From BOG-994 sp049514215 (GTDB lineage: Bacteria; Pseudomonadota; Gammaproteobacteria; Burkholderiales; Burkholderiaceae_D): DNA of 64,000 bases. Shown in pieces: positions 1-8,721 of this stretch (position 1 is the stretch's first letter; every line of letters starts with the position of its first letter). The translations under genes were made by a program, and so were the position numbers. The stretch is from NCBI GenBank assembly GCA_049514215.1, contig JBEKVI010000012.1, positions 1 through 64,000 of the forward strand. The letters are read 5' to 3'. The notes below the pieces were generated by a model. It searched no databases. It was given only the letters and a program-made list of their open reading frames with translations, and was not told the DNA's origin.

Positions 1-84
1 GTCGCCCTGCTTTTCGCGGCGTTCCCCACCAACGCGCTCACGGGCCAGTCTCTCGTCGTCAGTCACGGCTGGTTCATGCAATAG
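1..84 (+). CDS. C-terminal end of a short-chain dehydrogenase/reductase (partial)
   Basis: Only the last 27 codons and the TAG stop are inside the window; the gene begins upstream. The fragment reads ...PTNALTGQSLVVSHGWFMQ. The pattern of Asn-x-x-Thr-Gly followed by a short strand and a terminal Gly-Trp is typical of the C-terminus of NAD(P)-dependent SDR oxidoreductases, where it closes the Rossmann fold and helps form the tetramer interface. The substrate cannot be inferred from this piece; hydroxybutyrate dehydrogenase-like enzymes have related tails. A terminator-like hairpin follows about 40 bases later. Confidence 0.65.
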   Translation, partial: VALLFAAFPTNALTGQSLVVSHGWFMQ

Positions 85-124
85 GCTTTCTCTCGCGCAT
101 CCAAGACAGGAGCCGAGCGCTTTC

Positions 125-161
125 GCCCAGGGTTTTGGCCCTGGGCCCCTCTCCCTTTTTT
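125..161 (+). terminator. Probable terminator after the SDR gene
   Basis: An 8-bp perfect stem (GCCCAGGG, 125-132, with CCCTGGGC, 139-146) and a TTTTGG loop is followed, after a C/T-rich spacer of 9 bases, by six T residues at 156-161. The gap between stem and T-run is longer than in a textbook intrinsic terminator, so efficiency is uncertain. The rest of the 85-471 gap shows no gene. It must contain the promoter of the autotransporter gene, but I see no clear -35/-10 pair. Confidence 0.45.
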
Positions 162-471
162 CCTCCACTTCGCGGCTCGCGCCGCAGGCCGTGCAAGATG
201 CGTTGCCGTCGGCACACGCGCCCTTTTCTCTACCGGGTCCAGTCCTTTTGGCCCCCGTCATCAAACCATCACGGCCCCTTCAGGCGACCGTAAAGACAAC
301 ACTGGCCGGGCAATCCTAGGCTTCTTCCTGGTCGGTCCACGATCTTTAAGGTGGTGCGCGCCGATCGACGGCCCTGCGAAATCGTTCGCGGGATAGGGGA
401 CCGCCTTTACCTGACCGAGTCGCGTCTCGGCTTCAAAGCGGTTCCCCGGACATGCTCACCGGAGACGCGCT

Positions 472-3225
472 TTGACACCGAATTTGACCCGACGCACCCT
501 TTGCGCGGCGACCCCTCAATCCCATTCCAAGACCAAGCAACCGGCAGCCAGGCCGGCCTTTCGCGCCGCGTTCGGACTGACGATTTTGACCCTGAGCATG
601 CGCGCCGCTCTCGCCGATCCAACCTGGGTCGGGACCACGAGCTCGGACTTCACCAATGCGCAAAACTGGTCGGGCGGATCCCCGGGCAGTACGGTCCTAG
701 CCCAGTTTGGAGTCGCAGCGCAAACCGAGGTCACCATTTCGGGAGCCCAGGCGATCGTGCGTGGAATCGTGTTCGAACCGGGTGCTGCGGCCTATAGCCT
801 CGATCTCGTGAGCGGCGGCGGCGCGAGCCAGTCCCTGACGATCGGATCCGGCGGCGTTCTGAACCTCTCCTCGGTGATCCAGCACTTATCGACCAACGGC
901 CTTGATTCGAGCATCGTGATTACGGGCCAAGGCGCCAGCGTCACGGGCCAGGTCGAGTTCGATAATCTGACGCTTCTGGCTTCCACGACATTTTCGGCGG
1001 GAGCGAGCGCGGGAAGTGCAGTGATCGTCAATTCCGGCGGTGGTCAGACCGTGTTTCAGAACGCGAGCGCGGGCGCCTCCGTCATCAGCGTGGGAGCCGG
1101 TTCGGAATTGTCTTTCTTGGGCCAATCGACGGCAGGATTGGCACACATCACGACCACCTCTTCCGGGAGTGTGATTTTCAATGATGCCTCCGATGCCGGC
1201 ACGGCCAGCCTCGTGAACGCGGGCACGCTGGTTTTCGCTTCGACCTCGAGTGCCGGATCCGCCCGCATCACGAACACCTCCACCGTCTTGTTCGGCGACC
1301 AGAGCACGGCAGGCGCGGCGAGCATCACCAACATGAATGGGGCGAGCCTGCGCTTTACCGACCAGAGCGGAGCCGGGACCGCGCTCATTCAAAACCAGGC
1401 GGGTGCCACGATCCTCTTTTCGGGGACCGCGAGCGCACCGCTGGCCCAAATCGTCAATGCGGCCGGCGGCCTCGTGGATGTCTCGGGCACGTCGGCATCG
1501 AGCGTGGCGATCGGATCCCTCTCGGGTGCCGGCAACGTGAATCTGGGACCCACCACGCTGGTCCTCGGTGGCGCCGGTCGCAACGATGTCCTTTCGGGCG
1601 AGCTCAGCGGAACGACCGGGGGGCTGACCAAGGTCGGCTCCGGCACGCTTACGCTCTCCGGAAGCAGCGCCTTCCCGGGCCCGACAGAGGTCGACGCCGG
1701 CACGCTCGCACTTTCGGGAACGCTGGCCGGCAGCGTCGGAGTCAACGCGGGTGCAACGCTCACCGGGACGGGAAGCATTGGCGGTGGCTTAGCCCTCGGT
1801 TCCAACGCGCAGCTCCTCTTATCATTGCCTGGCTCGGCTCTACATGTCACGGGCAACGTGAACCTCGCACCGAACTCGGTCATGACCACGACCCTGGCGC
1901 CCGGCGGCCTTGCGGGAAGCCTCGTGTCCACCGGGCAGGTCCAGTTGCAAGGTGCTACGTTGAACATCATGGCCGAAGGCGCCCAGGCAAGCTATGCCGC
2001 TCGCTCGGTTTACACCGTCATCGAGTCCGGCGCAGCCACGAGCGGCCAGTTCACAAGCCTCGAAAGCAATCTGAGCTCGCTTGTCCCCGAGGTACGCTAT
2101 CTGACGAACGAAGTCGAAGTGATCCTGGAGCCGGCAGTCATCGCGCCGCCCACAGGCAATCCCTCGGCCAATCAGACGGCGACCGCCCAGGGACTGGCCG
2201 GCATCGCCGCGCTCGTCGTGCCACTTTCCGATGCAACGCAATCCGAACTCGCGCGCGATCTGCGACTTCTGGGAGCCAGTGCCTACGGCGCATTGCGACG
2301 CATCGCGCTCGATGATGACGACCAGTTCGTGCGCGAAGTCGCCGAGCGCAACCAGCTCCATGGCCGCGGTCCCGATCCTGAGCCGGACCAGTCGGCCTGG
2401 CTGGATCTCATCGGACAAAGCGGGCACGTGGTTGGCGACGCGAACGCGTCAGGCTACCAAAGCAGCGCCTCCGGTCTGCTCGGTGGCTTTTATCCGGTGC
2501 GCTCGAACACCTACCGCCTGGGAATCGCGGGGGAGATCGAACACGGCCACCTCGGGCTCGACGACTTAAGCGCAAGCGCTCAAACGGATTCCACGCGCAT
2601 AGCGCTCGTCGCATCGGAGAGCGCTGGCGCAGTGGAGGTCTCGGGTGAACTTGCCGGCTTTTGGGAGAGCGCGTGGATGCATCGCTCAATTCTCTTGCCG
2701 GGGCTCGAAGCCACGGCCACCTCGCGGACCGCCACGAGTGGCCTCTCCGGTCTCATCCGGGTCGATTGGCCGTGTCAGACGCCCGGTGGCGTGGTCGTAC
2801 CCTACGGAGCCCTTCAATGGACGAGTTCCGGGGGCGGTGGCATGAGCGAGCACGGCGCAGGAGTTGCGGACCTCTCAGGCGGAGTCGACACGCTGAATCT
2901 GACGACCACCTCCCTGGGCGTCGCCCTCTTCGATCAAATCGACGTCGCGTGGTTCGACAAGCCTCTACAGCTGGATGCCAGCCTCGCGTGGCTGCACGCC
3001 ATGGGAGCCGTCGATCCAGCGGTGCTTGCCCACTTCGATGCGAGTCCCAACGCAACCGGGTTCGATTCCGGCACGGTGCATCTTGCAGCGGATTCGGGGC
3101 TTCTCTTTGCCGGAGTCTCGACCGACCTCTCGCGAGACCTTTCGATCGGCGGGCGGATATCGGTTCTGGCGAATGCGCGCGCCCACGAGGGATATGCGTT
3201 CTTGGGCCTGCGCTACCGTTGGTGA
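472..3225 (+). CDS. Autotransporter with repeat passenger and C-terminal beta-barrel
   Basis: A 917-residue type Va secretion protein predicted to carry its passenger across the outer membrane. The TTG start at 472 is preceded by GGAG (461-464) at 7-nt spacing. A long signal region ends near residue 48 (...MRAALA-DPTW). Residues 179-341 form eight degenerate tandem repeats of about 20 residues with a pattern like SAGxAxIxNxxGxxxFxxxS. A PATR-type autotransporter-associated strand motif (GGLTKVGSGTLTLSG) lies near residue 383 and is followed by more beta-helix-like sequence. From about residue 640 the sequence is an autotransporter beta-barrel ending in ...LGLRYRW, with the aromatic terminal residue needed for BamA recognition. 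There is no protease or lipase motif in the passenger, so the likely role is adhesion or surface structure, by inference. It stands alone, 86 bp before a convergent hydrolase gene. Confidence 0.85.
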   Translation: MTPNLTRRTLCAATPQSHSKTKQPAARPAFRAAFGLTILTLSMRAALADPTWVGTTSSDFTNAQNWSGGSPGSTVLAQFGVAAQTEVTISGAQAIVRGIVFEPGAAAYSLDLVSGGGASQSLTIGSGGVLNLSSVIQHLSTNGLDSSIVITGQGASVTGQVEFDNLTLLASTTFSAGASAGSAVIVNSGGGQTVFQNASAGASVISVGAGSELSFLGQSTAGLAHITTTSSGSVIFNDASDAGTASLVNAGTLVFASTSSAGSARITNTSTVLFGDQSTAGAASITNMNGASLRFTDQSGAGTALIQNQAGATILFSGTASAPLAQIVNAAGGLVDVSGTSASSVAIGSLSGAGNVNLGPTTLVLGGAGRNDVLSGELSGTTGGLTKVGSGTLTLSGSSAFPGPTEVDAGTLALSGTLAGSVGVNAGATLTGTGSIGGGLALGSNAQLLLSLPGSALHVTGNVNLAPNSVMTTTLAPGGLAGSLVSTGQVQLQGATLNIMAEGAQASYAARSVYTVIESGAATSGQFTSLESNLSSLVPEVRYLTNEVEVILEPAVIAPPTGNPSANQTATAQGLAGIAALVVPLSDATQSELARDLRLLGASAYGALRRIALDDDDQFVREVAERNQLHGRGPDPEPDQSAWLDLIGQSGHVVGDANASGYQSSASGLLGGFYPVRSNTYRLGIAGEIEHGHLGLDDLSASAQTDSTRIALVASESAGAVEVSGELAGFWESAWMHRSILLPGLEATATSRTATSGLSGLIRVDWPCQTPGGVVVPYGALQWTSSGGGGMSEHGAGVADLSGGVDTLNLTTTSLGVALFDQIDVAWFDKPLQLDASLAWLHAMGAVDPAVLAHFDASPNATGFDSGTVHLAADSGLLFAGVSTDLSRDLSIGGRISVLANARAHEGYAFLGLRYRW

Positions 3226-3311
3226 CGAGGAGTCCGGGATCGGATCCGGGCACGCTGGATCGGCAGAGGCCGCGCGTCCAGCGGCGCCTGCCATCCCGCC
3301 CTCGGGTTGCG

Positions 3312-4073
3312 CTAGAAGCCCTTGAGCCAGCGCTCGTAGCTCGGATCGTCCGATACCGAATTGTGCCCTGCACCGCTTACGACATGAAGCGTCGCCACGC
3401 CCTTGGGAAAGCGGGAGAACAGACGCTCCGTGCTCGCAGCGGGGATGATCTCGTCATGCTCGGCTTCGACGATGGTGGTTGGCGCCGTGATCTTGGGTGC
3501 GTAGCGAAACGATTCGAACTTATCCCGCAATAACCACCGGACCGGAACATAAGGAAATCGCATGGCCGCAAGTTCCTCGATACTGTCATAGGGCGTGACG
3601 AGCACAAGCCGCGCGACCGGCCGCAGGGAGGCCAGATAGACGGCCACGCCGCTACCTAGGCTGCGGCCGATGACGAGGATACTTGGATGTTGCGCATGGA
3701 CCCAATCGAACACGGCAAGCGCGTCCTTTTGCAGGGCCTCCTCGGTGGGCGCACCTGAACTCCCCCCGTAGCCGCGATAGTGGAGAAGGTAAATCGCATG
3801 GTCGGGAAAGGCCGCCGATAGCGAGGGTAGATTGGACGAAACTTCCTCGGCGTTGCCTCCAAAGTAGATGAGGGCACTCGCGCCTGCGTGCGGGCGGGTC
3901 GACAGCACCAGTTTCGCTCCGGACACGTCTAGCATCGTGAGGCTTTTGGCATCGGCGCTGTCAAGGGCTTGCGGAAAGTAGATCATCGAGCGCTGAAAAA
4001 CACACAGCACCGCACAAAAGCAGACGTAGCCCAGGGCCGCAAAGCCTGTGATCGCCAGCAGCACGCGCGTCAT
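3312..4073 (-). CDS. Membrane-anchored alpha/beta hydrolase
   Basis: A 253-residue serine hydrolase of the alpha/beta fold, close in plan to the Bem46/YfhR group. The N-terminus (MTRVLLAITGFAALGYVCF...) is a single membrane anchor or uncleaved signal. The nucleophile elbow is GRSLG (VIGRSLGSGVAVYLAS), and the acid and base are seen in EAEHDEIIP and SGAGHNSVSDD. I chose the ATG at 4073 because the reading frame upstream overlaps the MmgE/PrpD gene and lacks the hydrophobic start. It lies 28 bp after that gene on the same strand and may be co-transcribed with it. The substrate is unknown; membrane esterase or thioesterase activity are both possible. Confidence 0.75.
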   Translation of the reverse strand: MTRVLLAITGFAALGYVCFCAVLCVFQRSMIYFPQALDSADAKSLTMLDVSGAKLVLSTRPHAGASALIYFGGNAEEVSSNLPSLSAAFPDHAIYLLHYRGYGGSSGAPTEEALQKDALAVFDWVHAQHPSILVIGRSLGSGVAVYLASLRPVARLVLVTPYDSIEELAAMRFPYVPVRWLLRDKFESFRYAPKITAPTTIVEAEHDEIIPAASTERLFSRFPKGVATLHVVSGAGHNSVSDDPSYERWLKGF

Positions 4074-4101
4074 ACGGCCATCGACCCGAGGGCGCACCCC
4101 C

Positions 4102-5586
4102 TCACGCCGGCACGGCCAGCTGGGCGAGCGAGCCTGCGTTGGAGGCACGCTCGATCTGCCAGCAGGCGTCCATGAGTCGGCGCACCTGGTCCTTCGGCAG
4201 GATCCCTTCGGCCAGATCCGAGAACTTCACCTCGAGTTGGGCATCGGTCATCGGCACTTCGACGCTGCCAATCGCATGTTCGATGAACTTGTGCAACTTT
4301 CTGCCGTCTTTGAGCGTGACGGTCATATCGACCTGTTCGGCCTTGATGGCCGGGTCGATGACGGGATGCACGCGCGCGCGCAAGGCGATCGCCTGCGGAC
4401 TTCGCACCGCGGCGTCACTATATTGTTTCTCCCCGGCGGCTCCGTCGATGAAGGCAATGGCCACCGAATGGTAGACGCTGAATTTGCCTTCGAGGCCAAT
4501 TTGCGGCGTCTTCTTGCCAGTTAACTCGATCACGAGGGGATGGACCTTCAGATCGATCGATTCAATATCGTCGGGCTTGAGGTGATATTCGTTACGCAAT
4601 TGCACCGCCGCATCGATGGCCGGATGAATGACGATGCCGCAGGCAAAGGGTTTGTAGGTGTTCAAGGCCGCCTCGTAACGCTGCCCGAGCCCTTCGGTGA
4701 TTTCGCGATAGTCCTGCTTGGTGCTAATCGCGTTGGCCCATCCGCGCTTGGCTTCGATCATCCCGTCGGAGCTGGTGAAGTTCTGCGCGGCCAAAAGCGC
4801 CGCGAAAAGTCCGTTGCTGGCGGCTCGGCCGGGATTAAAGCTCTTGTTCATCGAGCCGAACGACTCGCGCAAACCCACCGGTTGCGAAGCCGCAAGCCCG
4901 AGCGCCCAGACCATCTGCTGCTCGCTGAGGTTGAGCATTTTTCCGGCCGCGGCAGCCGAGCCGAAGACCCCGGCGGTACCGGTGATGTGCCAGCCGACAT
5001 CATAGTGATTCGGATAGACGGCATTGCCGATGCGGCAGCAGGTCTCCACGCCCAGAATCATCGCGTTCAGAAACTCTTCGCCTGAGACCGGATGGTACTC
5101 GGCCAAGGCGAGCGCCGCCGACGCGACCGGCCCTGCGGGATGAATGATGGTTTTAAGGTGCGTGTCGTCGTAGTCGAAGATATGGCTGCTCACGCCATTG
5201 ACGAAGGCCGCGTTCATGATATCGAAGCGTTCCTTGCGCCCCAGAAGGCGAGCCTGCGCGGGCCCGGAGAAAGGCGCGAGCGCACGCACCGCGCACTGGA
5301 CGGTCTCATGCCCGGATCCCCCCACCGCGACTCCGACCCAGTTCAATAGCGTGCGCGTACCTTCCTTTCGGACCTTCTCGGGTAGGTCCTCATAGCGTGC
5401 GGTCACGATGTAACGGGCGAGGATATGCGTGATCGGGCCCGGGGGCGGCGCGCTCTCGTTGGCACTGGTCGATTTCGGAGTCGACTCGTCGGCCGCCAAG
5501 GCGAGGCTGCTCACCGAAGGCGCCGCCGCGGCCACCGAGGCAGCCGCACTGGCCTTGAGGAACTGGCGCCGGTTGGAAGAACTCAT
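4102..5586 (-). CDS. MmgE/PrpD family protein with a Tat signal peptide
   Basis: A 494-residue member of the MmgE/PrpD fold, whose best-known members are 2-methylcitrate dehydratase (PrpD) and cis-aconitate decarboxylase. The family core is visible: FVNGVSSHIFDYDDTH, then HPAGPVASAALALAEY, a GTAGVFGSAAAAGK stretch and a KPFACGIVIHPAIDA stretch. The N-terminus is unusual. It begins MSSSNRRQFLKASAAASVAAAA and continues to SLALA, a twin-arginine signal with a hydrophobic segment, which implies periplasmic export of a normally cytoplasmic enzyme fold. The ATG at 5586 is set by GGAG at about 9-nt spacing. The gene is divergent from soxC, with 330 bp between. The real substrate is unknown; it should not be called PrpD, since no prpB or prpC is nearby. 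Confidence 0.8.
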   Translation of the reverse strand: MSSSNRRQFLKASAAASVAAAAPSVSSLALAADESTPKSTSANESAPPPGPITHILARYIVTARYEDLPEKVRKEGTRTLLNWVGVAVGGSGHETVQCAVRALAPFSGPAQARLLGRKERFDIMNAAFVNGVSSHIFDYDDTHLKTIIHPAGPVASAALALAEYHPVSGEEFLNAMILGVETCCRIGNAVYPNHYDVGWHITGTAGVFGSAAAAGKMLNLSEQQMVWALGLAASQPVGLRESFGSMNKSFNPGRAASNGLFAALLAAQNFTSSDGMIEAKRGWANAISTKQDYREITEGLGQRYEAALNTYKPFACGIVIHPAIDAAVQLRNEYHLKPDDIESIDLKVHPLVIELTGKKTPQIGLEGKFSVYHSVAIAFIDGAAGEKQYSDAAVRSPQAIALRARVHPVIDPAIKAEQVDMTVTLKDGRKLHKFIEHAIGSVEVPMTDAQLEVKFSDLAEGILPKDQVRRLMDACWQIERASNAGSLAQLAVPA

Positions 5587-5916
5587 GCCATCGTCTCCGT
5601 ATGAAGGGCGGGGGTGGATCATCTTAGACGATCCGCGCGGGTTGCTGCACTTAGACCTTCTCGCGAAGACCGCGAAGGACCCACTCCCCGCACGACTGCA
5701 AAATCGCACAAGTCCTGATCAGGGTCTGCGTTTTCTGCAATTGGTGGGCCGATGCGGGGGATCGCCGCTTGCGCCGGGCCGTGCGCTTTCGCAAGATCGG
5801 CGTTGCCCTACAAGAGGGGCTGGTAACGAGGCCCATCGTTTCTTGCGCGCAGGAAAAAGGCGTGTTATCTGATGCCTTGAAAGCGCACCATCTTTTGATC
5901 GCCCCAAGGAGGTTTG
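5587..5916. promoter_or_regulatory. Divergent intergenic region between MmgE/PrpD and soxC
   Basis: This 330-bp gap separates two divergent genes and must hold both promoters. On the plus strand a TTGCGC at 5843 is followed 16-17 bp later by TTATCT (5865-5870), a weak sigma-70-like pair. A strong ribosome binding site, AAGGAGG, is at 5906-5912. I see no convincing palindromic operator and no coding sequence. Confidence 0.3.
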
Positions 5917-7260
5917 ATGCCAGACGACCCCAAGAAGAGCCCCGATCGCGCCGCGGATCCCATGACCCCTGCCGAGCGGCAAGCCCGAAGGGGAGGTCCT
6001 GAAATCCCCTCAGAAACCCGGCGGCGCTTCTTGCAGAGGACAGGTCAGATCCTGGGCGTTGCCGCGACGACGGCGGCCTCCGAGGTGCTGGCCCAGACGA
6101 CGCCTGCGACGGCGCCGGATAACGGGCTCCCGGTTCCAGAGTGGATGAGAACGCCCGGTGCTCCCGTCGGCGGAAAGCTCTATGGGGTCCCCTCCGTCTA
6201 CGAAGGCAAGCTCATTCGGAACGTCCCTCCGAATCTGCCGCAATACATCTCGGCTTCGAGTCGAAGTCCCTTGGGCGATCTGGACGGAATCATCACACCC
6301 AGCGGCCTTTTCTACGAACGCCACCACGGTGGCGTCCCCAATATCGACCCGGCCCAGCACCGGCTTCTCGTGCACGGTCTCACCCAGACGCCGACGGTCT
6401 TTACGGTCGAGGACTTGCGGCGCTTTCCGTCCGAGTCGCGGATCCACTTCCTGGAATGCTCGGGAAACCCGACCTACAAGAAGCCCTATGGCAAGACCGC
6501 CTCCGATCTCGTGGGACTGGTCAGCTGCGGCGAGTGGACCGGGGTGACGCTGAGCACGCTCTTCGGCGAGGTCGGGCTGCTGCCCGGAGCGAAGTGGGTC
6601 GTCGCCGAAGGCGCCGATGCGGCCGCGATGACGCGCAGCATCCCGCTCGAGAAGTGTCTCGAGGATGGCATGGTGGTCTACAGCCAGAATGGCGAACGCT
6701 TAAGGCCCGAACAGGGCTATCCGATCCGGCTTCTTCTGCCCGGCTACGAAGGCAACATGAATGTGAAGTGGCTGAGGCGCCTGAAGGTGACCGAGGCTCC
6801 GGCCTACTCGCGTGAGGAGACCTCCAAGTACACCGATCTCATGCCCGACGGACGCGCCCGCCAATTCACGTTCTATATGGAAGCGAAGTCCATCATCACC
6901 TCGCCCTCGGGCGGCCAGCGTATTCCCAGCCCGGGGTTTGTCGAAATCCGCGGAATCGCCTGGAGCGGACACGGTCGGATCACGCGCGTGGATGTGTCCG
7001 TCGACGGCGGCAAGAATTGGGCTGCGGCCAAGCTCCAGGAGCCCGTGTTAACGCGCGCCCTGACGCGCTTTCGTCTGCCGTGGCAATGGGACGGTCGGCC
7101 CGCCGTGATCCAGAGTCGCGCAACCGACGAAACCGGTTACGTTCAGCCGAGTTTTCCGGAACTCTTGGACGCCCGCGGCGACAACTCCTTCTATCACAAC
7201 AACTCAGTGCAGCCCTGGATGATCGCGGCTTCGGGGGATGTCACCAATGCCAACAGTTAG
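5917..7260 (+). CDS. soxC: Sulfane dehydrogenase subunit SoxC (molybdenum enzyme)
   Basis: A 447-residue sulfite-oxidase-family molybdoenzyme. The N-terminal segment TRRRFLQRTGQILGVAATTAAS is a Tat signal, expected because Moco proteins are exported folded. The Moco-ligating cysteine is Cys181 in the ECSGN motif. The block of ITPSGLFYERHHGGVP, DPAQHRLLVHGL, LLLPGYEGNMNVKWLRR and SVDGGKNW is characteristic of SoxC rather than of plant-type sulfite oxidase. The C-terminal third is the Mo-co dimerisation domain. The ATG at 5917 follows AAGGAGG; a TTG one codon earlier is too close to the ribosome binding site. In the Sox pathway SoxCD oxidises the SoxY-bound sulfane sulfur in the periplasm. Here no soxXYZAB genes are in view, so the partner could be elsewhere, or this could be a free sulfite or thiol dehydrogenase. 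Confidence 0.85.
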   Translation: MPDDPKKSPDRAADPMTPAERQARRGGPEIPSETRRRFLQRTGQILGVAATTAASEVLAQTTPATAPDNGLPVPEWMRTPGAPVGGKLYGVPSVYEGKLIRNVPPNLPQYISASSRSPLGDLDGIITPSGLFYERHHGGVPNIDPAQHRLLVHGLTQTPTVFTVEDLRRFPSESRIHFLECSGNPTYKKPYGKTASDLVGLVSCGEWTGVTLSTLFGEVGLLPGAKWVVAEGADAAAMTRSIPLEKCLEDGMVVYSQNGERLRPEQGYPIRLLLPGYEGNMNVKWLRRLKVTEAPAYSREETSKYTDLMPDGRARQFTFYMEAKSIITSPSGGQRIPSPGFVEIRGIAWSGHGRITRVDVSVDGGKNWAAAKLQEPVLTRALTRFRLPWQWDGRPAVIQSRATDETGYVQPSFPELLDARGDNSFYHNNSVQPWMIAASGDVTNANS

Positions 7261-7852
7261 TGTTGCACAACGCGCCAGATGCCCCATGGGGGCCAGAGCC
7301 TTCGCCGCGCTAGGCGGGCTCATCGTGTTAGCGCTCACTGAATCGTGTGCGAGCCAGGTGCACTATGGAATTGGACAACCCGCGACTGCTGCGCAGGTCG
7401 CGAGCTGGGATATCGACGTGGCCCCCGACGGTCGCAATCTTCCCCCGGGTCGATCCAGCGTCGCCCACGGCCGGGAGGTTTATCTTGGCCAATGTTCGGC
7501 TTGCCACGGAGCCAAAGGCGAAGGCGGAGTAGGAGACAAACTCGCGGGTGGACAGGGGTCGCTCGCGAGTGACAATCCGCTTCGCACGGTCGGCAGCTAC
7601 TGGCCCTACGCCACCACGCTTTTCGACTACATTCGCCGCGCGATGCCGCTTAACGCGCCCGAGTCCTTGTCCAACGAGGATGTCTATGCCGTCTCGGGCT
7701 ATGTGCTCTATCTGAACGGCCTTCTGCCGGAAGACGCAAAGGTGGATGCCCAGACGCTGACGACATTGAAGATGCCCAACCGCGACGGATTCATTTCCGA
7801 TCCGCGTCCCGATGTGAAGGATGCCGGCTGCCAGAACAATTGCGTGAAGTAG
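7247..7852 (+). CDS. Single-haem c-type cytochrome paired with SoxC (SoxD-like)
   Basis: A 201-residue exported cytochrome c whose start overlaps the soxC stop, so the two are translationally coupled. A hydrophobic signal region (ALGGLIVLALTES) is followed by one haem motif, CSACH, at residues 83-87. A likely Met ligand lies in the RRAMPLNAPESLSNEDVYAVSGYVLYLNGL stretch. Canonical SoxD has two haems and about 380 residues, so this is a short form that resembles the C-terminal haem domain or a SorB-like electron acceptor. It presumably takes electrons from the SoxC-like molybdenum centre. The ATG at 7247 has a GGGGA at 8-nt spacing; ATGs at 7238 and 7286 are alternatives. Confidence 0.8.
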   Translation: MPTVSVAQRARCPMGARAFAALGGLIVLALTESCASQVHYGIGQPATAAQVASWDIDVAPDGRNLPPGRSSVAHGREVYLGQCSACHGAKGEGGVGDKLAGGQGSLASDNPLRTVGSYWPYATTLFDYIRRAMPLNAPESLSNEDVYAVSGYVLYLNGLLPEDAKVDAQTLTTLKMPNRDGFISDPRPDVKDAGCQNNCVK

Positions 7853-7993
7853 TTCCTTTTGCGCTTCGCAACCGGGTGCTGCGCAACCGCGCAAGTGCGC
7901 AGCGACCCAGAGCCAATCTGAGATCGCGCATGGGCTAATCTTGATTCGTGGCCTGTCGCTGTCTGACATGGATTCTTCGGATTGGAGACCCCC

Positions 7994-8563
7994 ATGGCGA
8001 TCTACATCAGAACGGAAAAAGGGACGCGGGAGTGGCTTGCGCGCCACCCCTCGATCGACCCGGTCCTGCACCGGTTGCTGCTTTTTATCGACGGTCGACA
8101 CGACGCCCAGGAGATCTTGAAGATCGCCAGCCGTGCCGGTGCCGGATCGAACGCGCTCGAGATGCTTCAGACACTGGGTTGCATCATCCCAAAACCGCCC
8201 GTGGAAGAGCCGAGCGCTGCGGCACTGCCCGAGGCGGCACAAGCCAGCGCGCCCTCCTTGGAGCCGGTCTCGCGGGCGCAGAGCCGGCGCGGCGCGCAAT
8301 CCGATTTTGAAGCCAGCCAAAGGGTCTACCACCACCTTCTGAAGGCGACCAAAGCGGAATTGGGGGTCCGGGCACTGCGCTTTCATCTGAGTCTCGAACG
8401 CGCCCAGAGCCTCTCAGAACTGCTCGCACTCATCGAGCCGATCGGAGAGGCGATCGCCCGACACAAGGGGCTAAAAGCGGCCCAGCTGTTCTTGCGTCAG
8501 GCAGAAAAGCTCAAGATGCGAGAAGAGGCCGCTACGGGCGAAAAAAAACGCCGCTCGCTTTAA
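7994..8563 (+). CDS. Conserved-type hypothetical protein, 189 aa
   Basis: I do not recognise a named family. The N-terminal 65 residues (AIYIRTEKGTREWLARH...PVLHRLLLFIDGRHDAQEILKIA) look like a small helical, winged-helix-like module found at the start of several betaproteobacterial hypothetical proteins. A low-complexity Ala/Pro/Glu linker follows, and then a second helical region (residues 105-180) rich in Leu, Glu and Lys. There is no signal peptide or membrane segment, so it is probably cytoplasmic. The ATG at 7994 is supported by GGAG at 6-nt spacing. A 15-base hairpin (GCGCC/GGCGC, 8578-8592) lies just after the stop but has no T-run. Confidence 0.6.
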   Translation: MAIYIRTEKGTREWLARHPSIDPVLHRLLLFIDGRHDAQEILKIASRAGAGSNALEMLQTLGCIIPKPPVEEPSAAALPEAAQASAPSLEPVSRAQSRRGAQSDFEASQRVYHHLLKATKAELGVRALRFHLSLERAQSLSELLALIEPIGEAIARHKGLKAAQLFLRQAEKLKMREEAATGEKKRRSL

Positions 8564-8721
8564 GGCTCATCAGGACTGCGCCTAGAGGGCGCAACCGAAT
8601 GGGATATTCCGGCAAAGCCGCATCGCGCGGTATCGTCGATGCACTGGACCTGCTGAAGTGGAACCGAGGAATAGAAACAAGGAGGACTAGAGCTGCGCCA
8701 AAAACAGCTCAAAAGCCGTCC

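Noticed and set aside
7328..8386. Long minus-strand open frame (352 codons) opposite the cytochrome and hypothetical genes
   Set aside because: It covers the opposite strand of a clear cytochrome gene and a gene with its own ribosome binding site, and its product shows no known motif. It is a shadow frame of GC-rich coding DNA.
8578..8592. GCGCC/GGCGC hairpin as terminator of the hypothetical gene or ssb
   Set aside because: There is no T-run after it on either strand within usual distance.
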